Positions 1 to 10,264 of a stretch of 64,000 nucleotides of DNA are shown here, in pieces; position 1 is the first letter of the stretch, and every line of letters begins with the position of its first letter. A program made the position numbers and the translations under genes. This stretch comes from Bidens hawaiensis (taxonomy: Eukaryota; Streptophyta; Magnoliopsida; Asterales; Asteraceae), in assembly GCA_021521415.1 (NCBI GenBank), contig JAIQDT010001121.1, positions 310,001 through 374,000 of the forward strand. Reading direction: 5' to 3'. Under the pieces are notes generated by a model. It was not told the DNA's origin, made no database searches, and worked only from the letters and a program-made list of their open reading frames with translations.

Positions 1-1449
1 ATGGCCCTGTACCTCGCCCAGGCAAAAACCCTTATGCGTGATTTTAGTGATTGTAAAGTCATACACGTCAAGCGCAGCGAAAACAAATCTGCGGATGCGT
101 TAAGCAAGCTTGCATCACTAGCCTTCACCCACTTGGGAAAGGACATCCGCATTGAACTCCTCGAAGCACCATCAGTCCCGCACAAGGAAATTTGTGTCAT
201 CCAAACCGGTACAGAAACGTGGATGACACCAATAATAAATTACCTTGCAGCAGGAACACTACCAGAGTCAAAAACACAGGCAAGAAAACTACGCTGTAAA
301 GCACTGAATTATCAGCTCGTCAATGACATCCTTTACAGACGTAACTTTCTTGGCCCACTCTTGAGATGCGTGGACAACCAAGATGCTGACTACCTCCTAA
401 GGGAAGTACACGAAGGCATCTGTGGAGTACACGCAGGTCCCCGCGCTGTTGTAGCTAAGCTAAACAACGCGGGATACTTTTGGCCGGGAATGCATACGGA
501 TGCACTGGCATACATCAGAAAATGCAGGTCTTGCCAGCTTTACGCACCCAACACGCACCGTCCGAAGAATGAACTTGTTCCAGTCACTTCTTCATGGCCA
601 TTTCAGAAGTGGGCCATCGATGTGACAGGCCCATTTCCTACAGCAGCAGGAAATGTTCAGTTCCTTGTGGTAGCCATCGACTACTTCACCAAGTGGATAG
701 AAGCAAAACCTTTAGCCCAAACAACCGCGAAACATATCAAAAAATTTATTTGGGAATTTATTATTTGTCGTTTTGGACTTCCACAGAATTTGGTGAGCGA
801 CAACGGCACCAACTTTGCTGACAAGAAGCTACAACAGTGGCTGAAAGAACTTCAAATCACCCACACCTTTACCTCAGTGGCACACCCGCAAGGTAATGGT
901 GAGGTGGAAAGAGCAAACAAGAGCATCGTCGAAGGCATCAAGAAAAGACTCTTGGAACACAGATCCGGCTGGGTGGACGAGCTTCCGCACGTCCTTTGGG
1001 CAAACAGAACGCTGAAGAAGGCCAGTACGGGAGAAACCCCGTTCAGCCTCACTTATGGCACTGAAGCCATGGTCCCGGTCGAAATTGGTCTACCCTCGCC
1101 AAGGGTTTTGATTCAGCCAGAAGACAATGATGCGGAAAGACGGTTGGATCTCATGCTAACCGAGGAACGCAGAGACTTAGCCGCAGTGCGTGAAGAGAAC
1201 TACAAACGACAAATGCAAAAGTACTACAACACGCGGGTAAAACTCTGCAACTTCAAGATAGGAGACTACATACTGCGTAACAACGAAGCTTCAAACCAAG
1301 AGCGCCCGGGAAAGCTGGCCCCGGTTTGGGAAGGGCCATACATTATCAAAGAAGTCCTGGGAAAGGGCGCATACCGGCTCGAAAGGCTCGATGGCACTCC
1401 CATCCCAAGAACATGGAATGGAGCTCAATTACGCAAATGTTATATGTAG
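1..1449 (+). CDS. Retrotransposon pol, C-terminal part (RNase H end and integrase)
   Basis: This is a 482-residue open frame with no upstream limit in the window; the first ATG is probably internal. Residues 1-45 look like the end of RNase H (ending in a SADALSKLAS motif). A zinc-binding HHCC region follows at about residues 134-180 (HEGICGVHAG, then CRSCQLY). The integrase core has the three acidic residues: D in AIDVTGPF (about 207), D in LVSDNGTNF (about 267) and E in GNGEVERAN (about 303). The C-terminus contains a GKLAPVWEGPY motif typical of gypsy integrase tails and then stops without a chromodomain. The frame is uninterrupted here, so this copy is fairly young or selected. Confidence 0.9.
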   Translation: MALYLAQAKTLMRDFSDCKVIHVKRSENKSADALSKLASLAFTHLGKDIRIELLEAPSVPHKEICVIQTGTETWMTPIINYLAAGTLPESKTQARKLRCKALNYQLVNDILYRRNFLGPLLRCVDNQDADYLLREVHEGICGVHAGPRAVVAKLNNAGYFWPGMHTDALAYIRKCRSCQLYAPNTHRPKNELVPVTSSWPFQKWAIDVTGPFPTAAGNVQFLVVAIDYFTKWIEAKPLAQTTAKHIKKFIWEFIICRFGLPQNLVSDNGTNFADKKLQQWLKELQITHTFTSVAHPQGNGEVERANKSIVEGIKKRLLEHRSGWVDELPHVLWANRTLKKASTGETPFSLTYGTEAMVPVEIGLPSPRVLIQPEDNDAERRLDLMLTEERRDLAAVREENYKRQMQKYYNTRVKLCNFKIGDYILRNNEASNQERPGKLAPVWEGPYIIKEVLGKGAYRLERLDGTPIPRTWNGAQLRKCYM

Positions 1450-2290
1450 ATCAATTCCAAAACTTGTAAAGAAAAGGCCTAGAGCCACTTCTAATGGAAA
1501 TGATTCTCCTTTCATAATGTGTTTACCTTTATACTTATGAACTTCCCACTGGTCGGTATTTACCGCATAAACGGGAAGAAGTAAGTCGTTACGTGTGGAA
1601 TGCGGCAAAACCCGCATAAACAACGTTAAAAATAAGGGAAACCTACACGCAGGACAGATGTAAGTAAAGTTTAGCCATCCTTGTAAGTGCAAGTGACGGT
1701 CTTACCCGCACAATCACGAACAAGGAAGCAAAACTTCAACCTATCATCTACCACGTTCAAAGGTTATCCTAAAAAAAACAAAAACAAAAAAAAAAAAAAT
1801 ATGAGGAAAACCTACACGCAGGTCAGATATGGGTAAAGTTTAGCCATCCTACTAAGTGCAAGTGACGGTCATACCCGCACAATCACGAAAGAGGAAGCAA
1901 AACTTCACACCTATTATCTACCACGTTCAAAGGTTAACTTATCCTCAAATAAGGTAAACCTATACGCAGGTCAGATGGTAAAGTTAGCCATCCTACTACG
2001 TGCAAGTGACGGTCCTACCCGCACAATCACGGAAGAGGAAGCAAAACTTCACACCTATCTACCACGTTCAAAGGTTAACTTATTCTAAACACTTGGAAAA
2101 TTGCTAATTTAAACTTAAGTCATATAACGTTTATAAAGCAAGGAATCCAATGAATCAAGCGGTCTTAGCCGCGCAAAGATTTACATTTCATAAATATTCG
2201 TTACAAGAATGGCCGGGTAACTACCCGCCTACAAGAAAGTAAATGTGTACAAACTAAATCTATCCTAGCAGCGGGAAGGGATCTTCAGGA
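1450..2290 (+). repeat. Three tandem repeats (~135-165 bp spacing) between pol and the antisense gene
   Basis: Three imperfect copies lie at about 1632-1763, 1800-1936 and 1948-2083. Each carries ACCTACACGCAGG or a close variant, AAGTTTAGCCATCC, GTGCAAGTGACGGTC, CCCGCACAATCACG and CTACCACGTTCAAAGGTTA. A 20-nt A-rich run separates the first two copies. No ORF of note is present. The segment is part of the element's 3' non-pol region. Confidence 0.75.
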
Positions 2291-5200
2291 TCAGGCTTCA
2301 GGGCCACTTCCACTTGGACCAGCGCCGTCAGTAGAGCGTGGCTGTTCAAGGTAAGCCTTAAGGATAAGTAGCCCGTCATCAGCAGCAGCAATTTCATTCA
2401 CCTTCTCCACCACCGGATGCGGGAAGGCGGCGTATTGATTTACTGCTTGGTCATATATGGCTTCAGTATCTACATTGTACAAAGGGAAGTTGGATGGCGG
2501 GACGCCTTTCTCAACAAACCCTAGGCCAAGCAGGAAGCCGACCCGTTCCCCATCCTCGTGAGAAGCGTTGAGGGCTGCGCTCATTGCATCGTCGTAAGAT
2601 GTGTCTGAAAAGACCCGATGCACAACCTGCATAAGAAAATATACAAGTGTCAACACCCTATCTACAAAGAAAAGCGTGAAGACATGAAGATAGACATACC
2701 TGAGACAACGCTTCTCGAAGAAGCCATTCCTTGGCAACCAGAGCTTCTTTAAGGGCGGCTTGAGCTTGGGTGCAGGCGCGTTCGGCTTCGCTTTTGTTAA
2801 GGTTGGCAAGTAGCACTTCCTTTGCGGCAGCCTCTTCGACGCCCTTAAGCTTCCGCTCGGTTTGGTTAAGCACGCCCCTCTGGTCCAAGATTTCCTGGAG
2901 CTTCTTGGCATCTTCCATCGCCAAGGCATCATGAGCACGTTGGAGAGCCTCTAATTTGGCCTTGAGCTCCTCGTTCTCCATGCGTAAAGGCTCAGCAACG
3001 GCTTCAGCCTTGGTGGCCCTCTCGGTCGCGTTCCTCGCAGTCTCCTTAGCTAGCCGAAGCTGTTCGTTAACAGCTTGGGCAGCCTTGGAGCGGGCCTCGA
3101 GTCGCGCTTGAAACTCAACCTCGAGGGCCTTGAAGGCCTTCTCCTTCTCCGTAGCAGCTGCGGACAGCTTTTGGTTCTCCTCCCGAAGAGCCCGCGCTTG
3201 AGATACTTCTTTGGCGCGAGCTGCTTTCAACTTGTCGTTTTCACGACAAAGCAGCTCGACGCGCGGCTGCATCCGGGCTTGGAGAACTCGAAGCTCGTTG
3301 GTTAGCCTACCCTCCTGGTAGCTAGCCATGGCTTCCCCCAACGCACCATGGGGAGCAGCGTGGCGAGCCCATTCCACGCACTCCACAGGGGTACGAAAGG
3401 GTTGTTCCTCGGCGTATGTTCCATCGCGGAACATACACTTCATTGGAATCCGACACTGCAAAAGAAACAAAAAGCAGTTAGGAAAAGATGATAAATTATA
3501 TATAGAAAAAAGGGCCAAAAGAACCCTACGCACCTGTAGGGTCAATTACAGGCCGATAGCCGCCGAACCCATCACCTGAACCCAATGGAAATCCGTCCAA
3601 GAGGTCAGGCAGATGGGAAGGTGGCGGAAAGATGCGAGAAGCCCCACGCGTACCTGAAGGACCGGCCGTCGGTGCCGATGACAGGGGCAGGGTAGCAGAC
3701 GCCGTAGTTGCCGCCGCGGTCGCTGCCGCAGAATCCGCGGCAAAAGTAACCGCCGGCTCTGTGAAGAATGCTGTAAAAATCGCACTCACAGCCGGCGGTG
3801 ACGTCATCTCGGCTGGAACAGTCGGCTCAGAATGAGCAACTGAACCAGCGGAAGCAGGCGCAGGCGCCTGGGTCGATGCCTCAGGTAGGCTGACCAAACC
3901 TACCGTCATTGGCGGAGAGGTAGTACTCGGCCCCTCACCCTGGAATGCGCCAACATCCACACCTGCGTAAAGAAGAAAAGTGTTAAAAGACTTGGAAGAT
4001 TAAACTACGAAGATAAAAGCCAGGAGTTGTACTTACGGGTTTTCTTGAGCTTAAACGTACGGACGGGCGGGGACGAACCTGATGGAGCCGGTCTCTTGAT
4101 GCCGGTCACCGTCGTCGCCATTGGTTCTCCGGAGGTAACAGTCGTAGCCTCCGGAACAGTGGTCTTCTCACCACCGGGGTTCCCCGCCACCTCTTCACTA
4201 TCTGACTCAGTGTCAGATAGGAGCACTGGATCGGCTGTGGAGGCCGCCTTCTCCTTCCCTTTCCCGCCGGCAGCCCTCTTCTTCCGCACTAACGGAGGAC
4301 CATCTGCGGATTCCTTAGAAGAAGACAGGATGTCAGGAATTCCAGCAGCGGGTACAACACTGAGGGGTGGAGGAGAGAATAACGCCTTACCTGGCCGCCG
4401 GTGGCTCAGGATCTCGTGGCCCAGCGGATAGATCTCCACGAACCGATCCGCTGTTTGCTCCAGGATGGGCAACTCGTTCTCGTCAAGAGCACGAGTACCC
4501 ACCCGCACGGGACCGTCAGCTTCCCGCGGGTACAGGAGCGACTCCAAATTGTTCCCCTCTGAAAGAAAAGAAACAGTTAGAAGACAAACTCATATCAGCA
4601 AGAAAGACAAGACATACCATAAGGAGTAGAGTTCAAACCGTATTCGAGAAGGATGGGAACCTGAGACGCCTCCTTCCATACCCGGCTCATCCCCAGCATC
4701 ACCATCCCGGATTCCGCAAACCGGTAAACCGGAGATTGGACCCGGGATATTTTCGCAAACCATTCCGCCATTGGTAGTTGGTGGCGTGGTGGCTCGGAAT
4801 TGCTTGGCCATTTTTAAACTTCATGGCAATGGGGACGGCGCGGGCAGAAATGTAGAAGAACTCCTGCTTCCACGATCGGAGACTGCGCTCGGTCGCGCAA
4901 ATCTTCAAACCCTTGATCCGGGTTGTCAGGGTGTACCACCCCTGGATGCACCTCCAAGTATAGAAGGTCATCAGGCGGTCCACATAGGGCTCAATGCCCA
5001 AAATCCGGCACACCCACTCGAAGTGGCGAATCTTGGCGATCGCCATGGGGTGCAACTCGGTCAAATGCACACCGTGTCTCTCCAGGACACGGTATACAAA
5101 CTTTGTCAATGGGAACCTAAGGTTCCCATAAACAAAGAATGCAGCATATACCCCGATCTTGCCACTGGGGGCATCGTACACGGTCTGATGGGGTTCAGGA

Positions 5201-5331
5201 AACTCAGGCTCGAGAGGATCGAGCATGAACTTCCTAACAATATACTTGTACTGATCGCCGGGCAGAGCACACTGGCACTCGCCAGCAGTACTCTTATCAT
5301 CGACTACAGCTTCAGTATCATGTGAAGACAT
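2291..5331 (-). CDS. Antisense five-exon gene within the retrotransposon (gypsy-type transposon protein, PF04195-like)
   Basis: Exons on the minus strand: 5331-4618, 4558-4037, 3962-about 3534, 3455-2700 and 2626-2291 (TGA). Most junctions have clear GT/AG signals, for example TATG|GTATGT, CCC|GTAAGT and CTCAG|GTATG. Exon 1 encodes a globular domain (GNLRFPLTKFVYRVLERHGV, then the VCRILGIEP region) that I recognise from memory as the plant 'putative gypsy type transposon' family. Exon 2 is charged and Ser/Pro/Lys-rich, exon 3 Pro/Ala-rich. Exon 4 encodes a long Ala/Glu/Lys/Arg coiled coil. Exon 5 gives an acidic tail ending PSGSGPEA. The frame is broken twice: at a T5 run at 4811-4815 in exon 1, and at the exon 3/4 join, where the best donor (3533/3534) shifts the frame and a weaker donor about 15 bp upstream keeps it. 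Function is unknown. Confidence 0.65.
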
Positions 5332-5457
5332 ACTGCAAAGGAAGAAGAAACGATTTCGGAGGAATGCTCAACTGAATAAGAGAGTATTCACCAGAAATCG
5401 CCTTAAGAGATGAAAGAGAAGAAGTGAAGATGTGAATTACATATGACCCTCTCCCCC

Positions 5458-5466
5458 TTTATATAG
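5458..5466 (-). promoter_or_regulatory. TATA box of the antisense gene
   Basis: On the minus strand TATATAAAG lies about 127 bp upstream of the ATG at 5331 and is followed by a purine-rich GGGGGAGAGGG stretch. The spacing fits a plant core promoter with a leader of roughly 95 nt. This supports the view that the antisense ORF set is a transcription unit. Confidence 0.6.
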
Positions 5467-5818
5467 TGATCGCAATTAATGCGGTGAATTTAATGCGAAG
5501 GAGAGAGAAATCGAAGGTGCAATGAAACTATGACACGTGGCAGAGAACAGGCTGGCAACAGCTGTTGACAGGACGCGTACCATTAATTTCGCGGTCACAC
5601 GCCCGAAAAATCACGCCCACGCGCCTGAAAAAGCGTCTGGAATGACCATGTACTGTCACGTCACCATAACTTCCTGCACGTCCTGACACAGTCAGAAGAA
5701 ACCGTCGCACGACGTTTCAGATGTTTGGACTGTTCTTATCCTCACCAACCTTTCGAATTTCAAAATTCAAAATTCAAAATTCAAAAAGATTCAAAAGTAA
5801 GAGGGAAAATACCCCTTA
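5467..5818. other. Upstream region of the antisense gene, no ORF
   Basis: No convincing coding sequence is present. It includes a CACGTG-like core (GACACGTGGC at about 5532-5541) and a direct run of AAAATTC units at about 5755-5790. It probably holds the antisense promoter. Confidence 0.4.
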
Positions 5819-6107
5819 CCTTGGCAACCAAGTAACTATAAGACGGGTGCGGGTACAGTGTTAAGGCAAAACCCTTCACATACCTAGCACCCGCAGGGAA
5901 TTGAAGCCAAGAATACCCCGGCAACAAAGTAACTATAAGACGGGTGCGGATACAGTGTTAAGGCAAGACCCTTCACATACCTAGCACCCGCAGGGAATTG
6001 ACGCCAGGGGTACCTTAAAAGTAAAGTAACCTTAAGACGAGCGCGGGTACAGTGTTCAGGCAAAACCCTTCACATACCTAGCGCTCCGCAGGGAATTGAA
6101 ACCAAGA
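5819..6107 (+). repeat. Three ~95-bp tandem repeats inside the Tat-like element
   Basis: Three consecutive copies start near 5819, 5916 and 6010. Each holds AAGTAACTATAAGACGGGTG or a variant, TACAGTGTTAAGGCAA, CCCTTCACATACCTAGC and CCGCAGGGAATTGA. The third copy is the most diverged. They contain no ORF. Confidence 0.85.
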
Positions 6108-6499
6108 AGGATCTTCTGGGCAATGCTTGCGGAAACGGAAATAACACCCCCGCAAAGCGGGAACGTCGAGAACTACATTGTTTGAGGCTCCAGGATGGAA
6201 TTGGTGGTTTAAACATAATTGATCACTATGTTCAAAACTACCAAAACCTCAAGGAGAATCCACACAAGTGAGACTCAACGCTCCTGACTTGCGAGAAGGT
6301 TACATACCTACCCGCATCATACCCAAAGATCAAGCAAAAAAATTGGGAATTTTTGCAAGTGACATTAGGAAACCCGCGGGAAGAATCCCCACGGAGAACC
6401 TTAAAACTAAAAACCCTTTTCAAAACCCCTTGCTTAAAGTCCAAAAGTTCACCTCACTTTATTAAACATTCATGAGAAGAACATTGGACTGGGGGGACT
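6108..6499 (+). other. Untranslated 3' region ending in a G-rich tract
   Basis: No coding sequence is seen. The stretch ends with GGACTGGGGGGACT at 6486-6499, directly before the LTR. This is the likely polypurine tract for plus-strand priming. Confidence 0.5.
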
Positions 6500-6949
6500 T
6501 GAAGAGGTAGGTCCCAGCAGAGACCAGTTGGTCCCGCAAGACTCACCTTGAACAGGGACGTCTGCGCAAAGGCCATCTGCTCCCGCAGGACCCACCATGC
6601 TCATAGAATCTTACGCGCAGTACGCAAGCTGTACACGCAGGGAAAGCCTCCCAATGGTGAAGTACCCCGCCTGTTCCCGCAGTTGCGGATACAAGCCATC
6701 AGGGAAGGCTACCCGCAGACAGCAGGGCTACACGCACAAGACACTAGATACTTCAGTAGTCACATGAAGGAATGAGCAAGGCGGGAACAATCCCGCCTAA
6801 ATGAGCCAGTCTGTATGATTCTGAAAGATCTTGTACTATACCTACCAAGGTATGGATAGGACAGACGATCTGACCAGAACAGCCCATGAGCCAATCACAG
6901 GGTGACAGCTCACCGACAACAGTGCGAGGAGGAGCACCCTCTAGTACTG

Positions 6950-7200
6950 TTTGTCACTATTAGCCGCTGCCTACTCACCAACCCTTACTGTGGGGCATGC
7001 GCAGCCTACAGTTGGTGGAATAGTGTTACTGTTGGCCGTAGCCTATTCACCAACCAGCATGGCCTGCGTACAATCCACAGTAGGTGGGACGTGCATAATC
7101 TGCAGTTGGTGGAATAGTGCAGCCGACTTTGTTACTGTTGGCCGTAACCTACCCACCAACCAGTATGGCCTGTGCATAGTCCACTGTTGGTAGAACAGGA
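6950..7200 (+). repeat. Short repeats upstream of the LTR TATA box
   Basis: Two to three imperfect copies of about 85 bp are present. Shared blocks are TTGGTGGAATAGTG, GTTACTGTTGGCCGTA, CCTA(T/C)(T/C)CACCAACCAG and CCACAGT/CCACTGT. They lie in U3 within 300 bp of the TATA box, where enhancer repeats are often found. Confidence 0.6.
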
Positions 7201-7244
7201 ACACTATTCAGCCGGCTGTACCTTCTAGGAAACCTACCTTCGGC

Positions 7245-7252
7245 TATAAATA
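7245..7252 (+). promoter_or_regulatory. TATA box of the Tat-like LTR
   Basis: CGGCTATAAATACTCC is a near-consensus plant TATA box. It lies about 745 bp into the LTR, consistent with transcription starting near 7275-7285. Confidence 0.6.
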
Positions 7253-7522
7253 CTCCAACATCTTGGAATGGTAAGATCATCTGCTATCCAGTTATCTAGC
7301 AATCTCTTAATATACACTTATATTCAGAGCAATCTAGTCTGATTCTCACGCCGGAGGGTGGTCACAAGGAGGAACCCCCCCCTTCTCAGTGACGAGCTTA
7401 CGGTGTTTGTTTTGCAGGTCCCCTGAAGAACAACCGTCTCTGTTGGACCTCATTCTCGTGGGAAACATTACTTAACCCCCAGATTATCTATAATCTGTAC
7501 CGGGTCACTTAGTGTTTCTTCA

Positions 7523-7687
7523 ACAACTAAAGAATAAAGGGCATACACTAAATAGAGACTCTTTATATAATCCAAATACTACAAAATAATGCTCTTAACA
7601 ACCAAAATTCCTTCTCAGTATATAATAAAAGTAAAGATAAGGGTGAAATACATCAAGAGACTATTTATAGTGAATAATAAGAAGAGA
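7523..7687. other. Spacer between the LTR and the membrin stop codon
   Basis: AT-rich DNA. The proximal part is presumably the 3'UTR of the minus-strand membrin gene. The Tat-like element therefore ends within about 165 bp of its stop codon. Confidence 0.5.
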
Positions 7688-9403
7688 TCACCGAGCCCAC
7701 CTCAAGAAAGCAATTACTATGATTAATGTAAGAATCATGCCTGCGTATTTAATCCATTGGTCAACTCGATTTCGCCTCTCAATTACCCTCAACAGAGAAT
7801 TTGATAGTCCCAGTGTGTTGAGCACATCCAATGCTTTCCTTTGAGCTCCCTGCACAGAAGTTTAAGTCCAAATTTTAAAAGTGTATATGCATATGCATTT
7901 AGCAAATACATATATATCAAACTACCTTTAAGCGCTCCCTTTGTTCAGAATAGTTAGCAAGAATGGCTGTTCCAGTTGCAGTTGCCTCTTCCAACATTCT
8001 AGAAGAATTGCGGGCAGACTGCATTGCTTGTGCTTCCTCATCAAAAATTCTCAAAATATGAGACGATTCACCATTCTGAATCAAAGTTCAAACAAAAGCA
8101 TTATTACAGTTAGAATTGCTGAATAGTGTATGATATTGATTCTTGATCCGAGCACAATAAAGTGATAGAAACAATTTACATACAGATCTACCGAGCAATT
8201 CTGCCCTCTCTTGTGCTTCTTGCATCCTTCTCTGCTGCCTCTGCATATACCTATCTAAACTTTCTCTCAAAGAATCAGCCTCTTCTGCTACTTGCTCCAC
8301 TTTTCTGTAGATTTCACCATCATGCATGCATATTAATGTTTTGTTGAATCTCAAATTAAGATCGAATTTCACCTCTTTTAGTTTCTTACTGTAACAGTTG
8401 TTATTAGGTCAGTAAACGAACCGAATTAAACAGGGTCTTGTTCATGTTCGCCCATTAAGCTTTTATCGGGCAAACAAACGGTTCCGAACAGCTAACCAAA
8501 TGAAACTTTTTCTCAAATGAACTTGTTCGTGAACTGTTAACGAACCCAAACGACAGAACAAAAACAACGTTTAATTCGATTTAGCTACCAATGATGGTCC
8601 GTGTATACGGTTCAGCTACCAAGTTTATGTTGATTTTTTGTTAGCATTCATATTCATAAGTTAAATTTGCATATAAATTAATCAAATAATACTCATATAT
8701 ATTTCTGTTTTATAGTTACTAAGTTTGCTTAAATATATATAATACTATTAGAAAAGTCATCAAAAAGTATTAAAATCATTCAATTAACAAACATTAACGA
8801 ACATAAACAGACATAAATTAACACATTATCAAACGTTCACGAACACAGTTGAACGAACACGTTCATTGAACCAAAATCCTTGTATATGTACGTCCGTTCA
8901 TATACTAAACGAATGAACATAAACGAACTTCCCAGCGAACAGTTGGCCGAGCATTCAGTTCATTTCCAGCCCTAGGTATCATCAATCCACGTATAAAAAG
9001 GTCTTCTACACTACAGTACAATTTTCATTTCATAGCTCTTACTTACAGTTTCTCTATGTTTATATCACAATCAGTTTAAAGCAACTACAGCTAATTTAAC
9101 ATCAGATTCAACTCGATCAAACTAAACAAATTCTATCAAAAATCCAGATCACGCATTATATAAGAAACCGAACCTCTTCCATAGATCTCTCTGCGGCTTT
9201 GATGCGACAGATCGCCAGAGAGCGTCCATCTCGGAGCATAGGGTTTGGATTTGAGATATGTCTCTCCGGACGCCAGCGGACAGCTCCGGTGAGTCCACGG
9301 ACACGGCCAGACGCTCGAGCCTCTCGAGATCATCTCTCGTCTTCAACAGTAACCGCCGGGATCTCTGGTACACCTCCGACAGACTCCCTCCGTTCACAGC
9401 CAT
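7688..9403 (-). CDS. MEMB11: Membrin-type Golgi Qb-SNARE (MEMB11/GOS27-like)
   Basis: Exons on the minus strand: 9403-9174, 8304-8184, 8075-7926 and 7849-7688, all with GT-AG borders. They encode about 220 residues, the usual membrin length. The N-terminal helical region begins MAVNGGSLSEVYQ and includes MDALWRSV and QRDLWKR. The SNARE helix spans about residues 120-190 (EQRERLKGAQRKALDVLN, then GLSNSLLRVIERRNRVD). A C-terminal membrane anchor of about 20 residues follows (YAGMILTLIIVIAF, then LRWAR). Membrins act in ER-Golgi vesicle fusion as tail-anchored proteins. The assignment rests on recalled similarity to Arabidopsis MEMB11/12; which paralogue is unclear. Intron 1 (8305-9173) contains a dispersed repeat. 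Confidence 0.92.
8410..8975. repeat. GTTCG/CGAAC-rich dispersed repeat in membrin intron 1
   Basis: The stretch is dense in GAACGAAC/GTTCGTT-type words and contains CTTGTTCATGTTCG and TTAAGCTTTTATCGGGCAAACAAACGG. A second diverged member lies at 36032-36505. It has no ORF. It looks like a small non-autonomous DNA element, but ends and TSD could not be fixed. Confidence 0.55.
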
Positions 9404-10264
9404 ACGAAAGAAAGAGTAGAGACGAAGGCAATGAATATATTACAGTTTAAGCTTCTTCTTTCAAAGACTAACATTTTTCCTCCTTGTAAAGTTATATGTA
9501 TGACTTGACTACGTGTTACAAACTTACAATCACTCGTTGTAAATGTGTCATCCTCGATAAAGTTTACCCCGACGGTCTAATTATGGTTGTGGAATCTCCC
9601 TAAGGTGTTCTATGGTTCGTCATAATGTGTCCAGTTTTGAAAATTGTGGAACGAAAAAGTTACAATAGCTATGCATTCGTATTACATTTCAAAATCAATG
9701 TATTCCTCCTAACTATTTTGAACCCACATAATAAATATAGGTGCATTCACGAGTATATATTTTTAAAAAAGTAATAACAGCTAGCTTGAAGCGCTAAAAT
9801 AAAATCGATAAAAAAAAATTGAAATAATCTATGGAAGTAAGTTACATGACACTAATGTAGAAGAGAGAGTGTTAAATACGTTAGGCATTGCCCTTAAAGA
9901 TAATATCATATACCATCACTAAATCATATAAACAAGCAAACATATCCAGCAAAATCTCGCTAGCAGCAAAAGCTACTTGAAGGGACTAGGAAGATAAGAA
10001 AAGGATAATCCATTCCTTTGTAATAACCAAGGTATAGAGGTTGCTTCTACTTGTATCCCCAGCCATCATTGAATCATTAAAGCACAAAATACATACACAT
10101 AACAGTAATATAAAAGCCATGAAATTTGATGATGCCTGAGTAAAGATAAAATCCAATCTAAATTGTATAAAAATCATTTTTCGATGTTTTTCTTCTCACA
10201 GTCAAAAGTTTCCTTTAAAAGTTCTTAAAACAGTTCCTACACATGTATCAAAGAAACACCTCCT
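9404..10264. other. Intergenic region, membrin promoter and RRP6-like 3' flank
   Basis: AT-rich with no supported gene. The left part is upstream of the membrin ATG (9403). The right part should hold the 3'UTR of the RRP6-like gene, whose stop is at 10265-10267. Confidence 0.5.

Larger units (their letters stand above)
1..7522 (+). mobile_element. Ty3/gypsy LTR retrotransposon, Tat-like, 3' part only
   Basis: The window opens inside the pol gene. In order the element shows the end of RNase H, integrase, a stop at 1447-1449, about 5 kb of non-pol DNA with an antisense spliced gene and two tandem-repeat arrays, a G-rich tract and a 3' LTR. No chromodomain follows the integrase. Long 3' regions with extra, sometimes antisense, ORFs are known in Tat-lineage (Ogre/Retand/Tat) elements, so I infer that lineage. 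The 5' LTR, PBS and gag lie outside the window, so the TSD cannot be checked; ACAAC at 7523-7527 would be the 3' copy. Confidence 0.8.
6500..7522 (+). mobile_element. 3' LTR of the Tat-like element
   Basis: It begins TGAAGAGG just after the G-rich tract and ends GTTTCTTCA, giving a 6-bp terminal inverted match TGAAGA/TCTTCA. Length is about 1023 bp. It contains repeat-rich U3 sequence and a TATA box near 7245. The borders are inferred, because the 5' LTR is outside the window. Confidence 0.65.
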
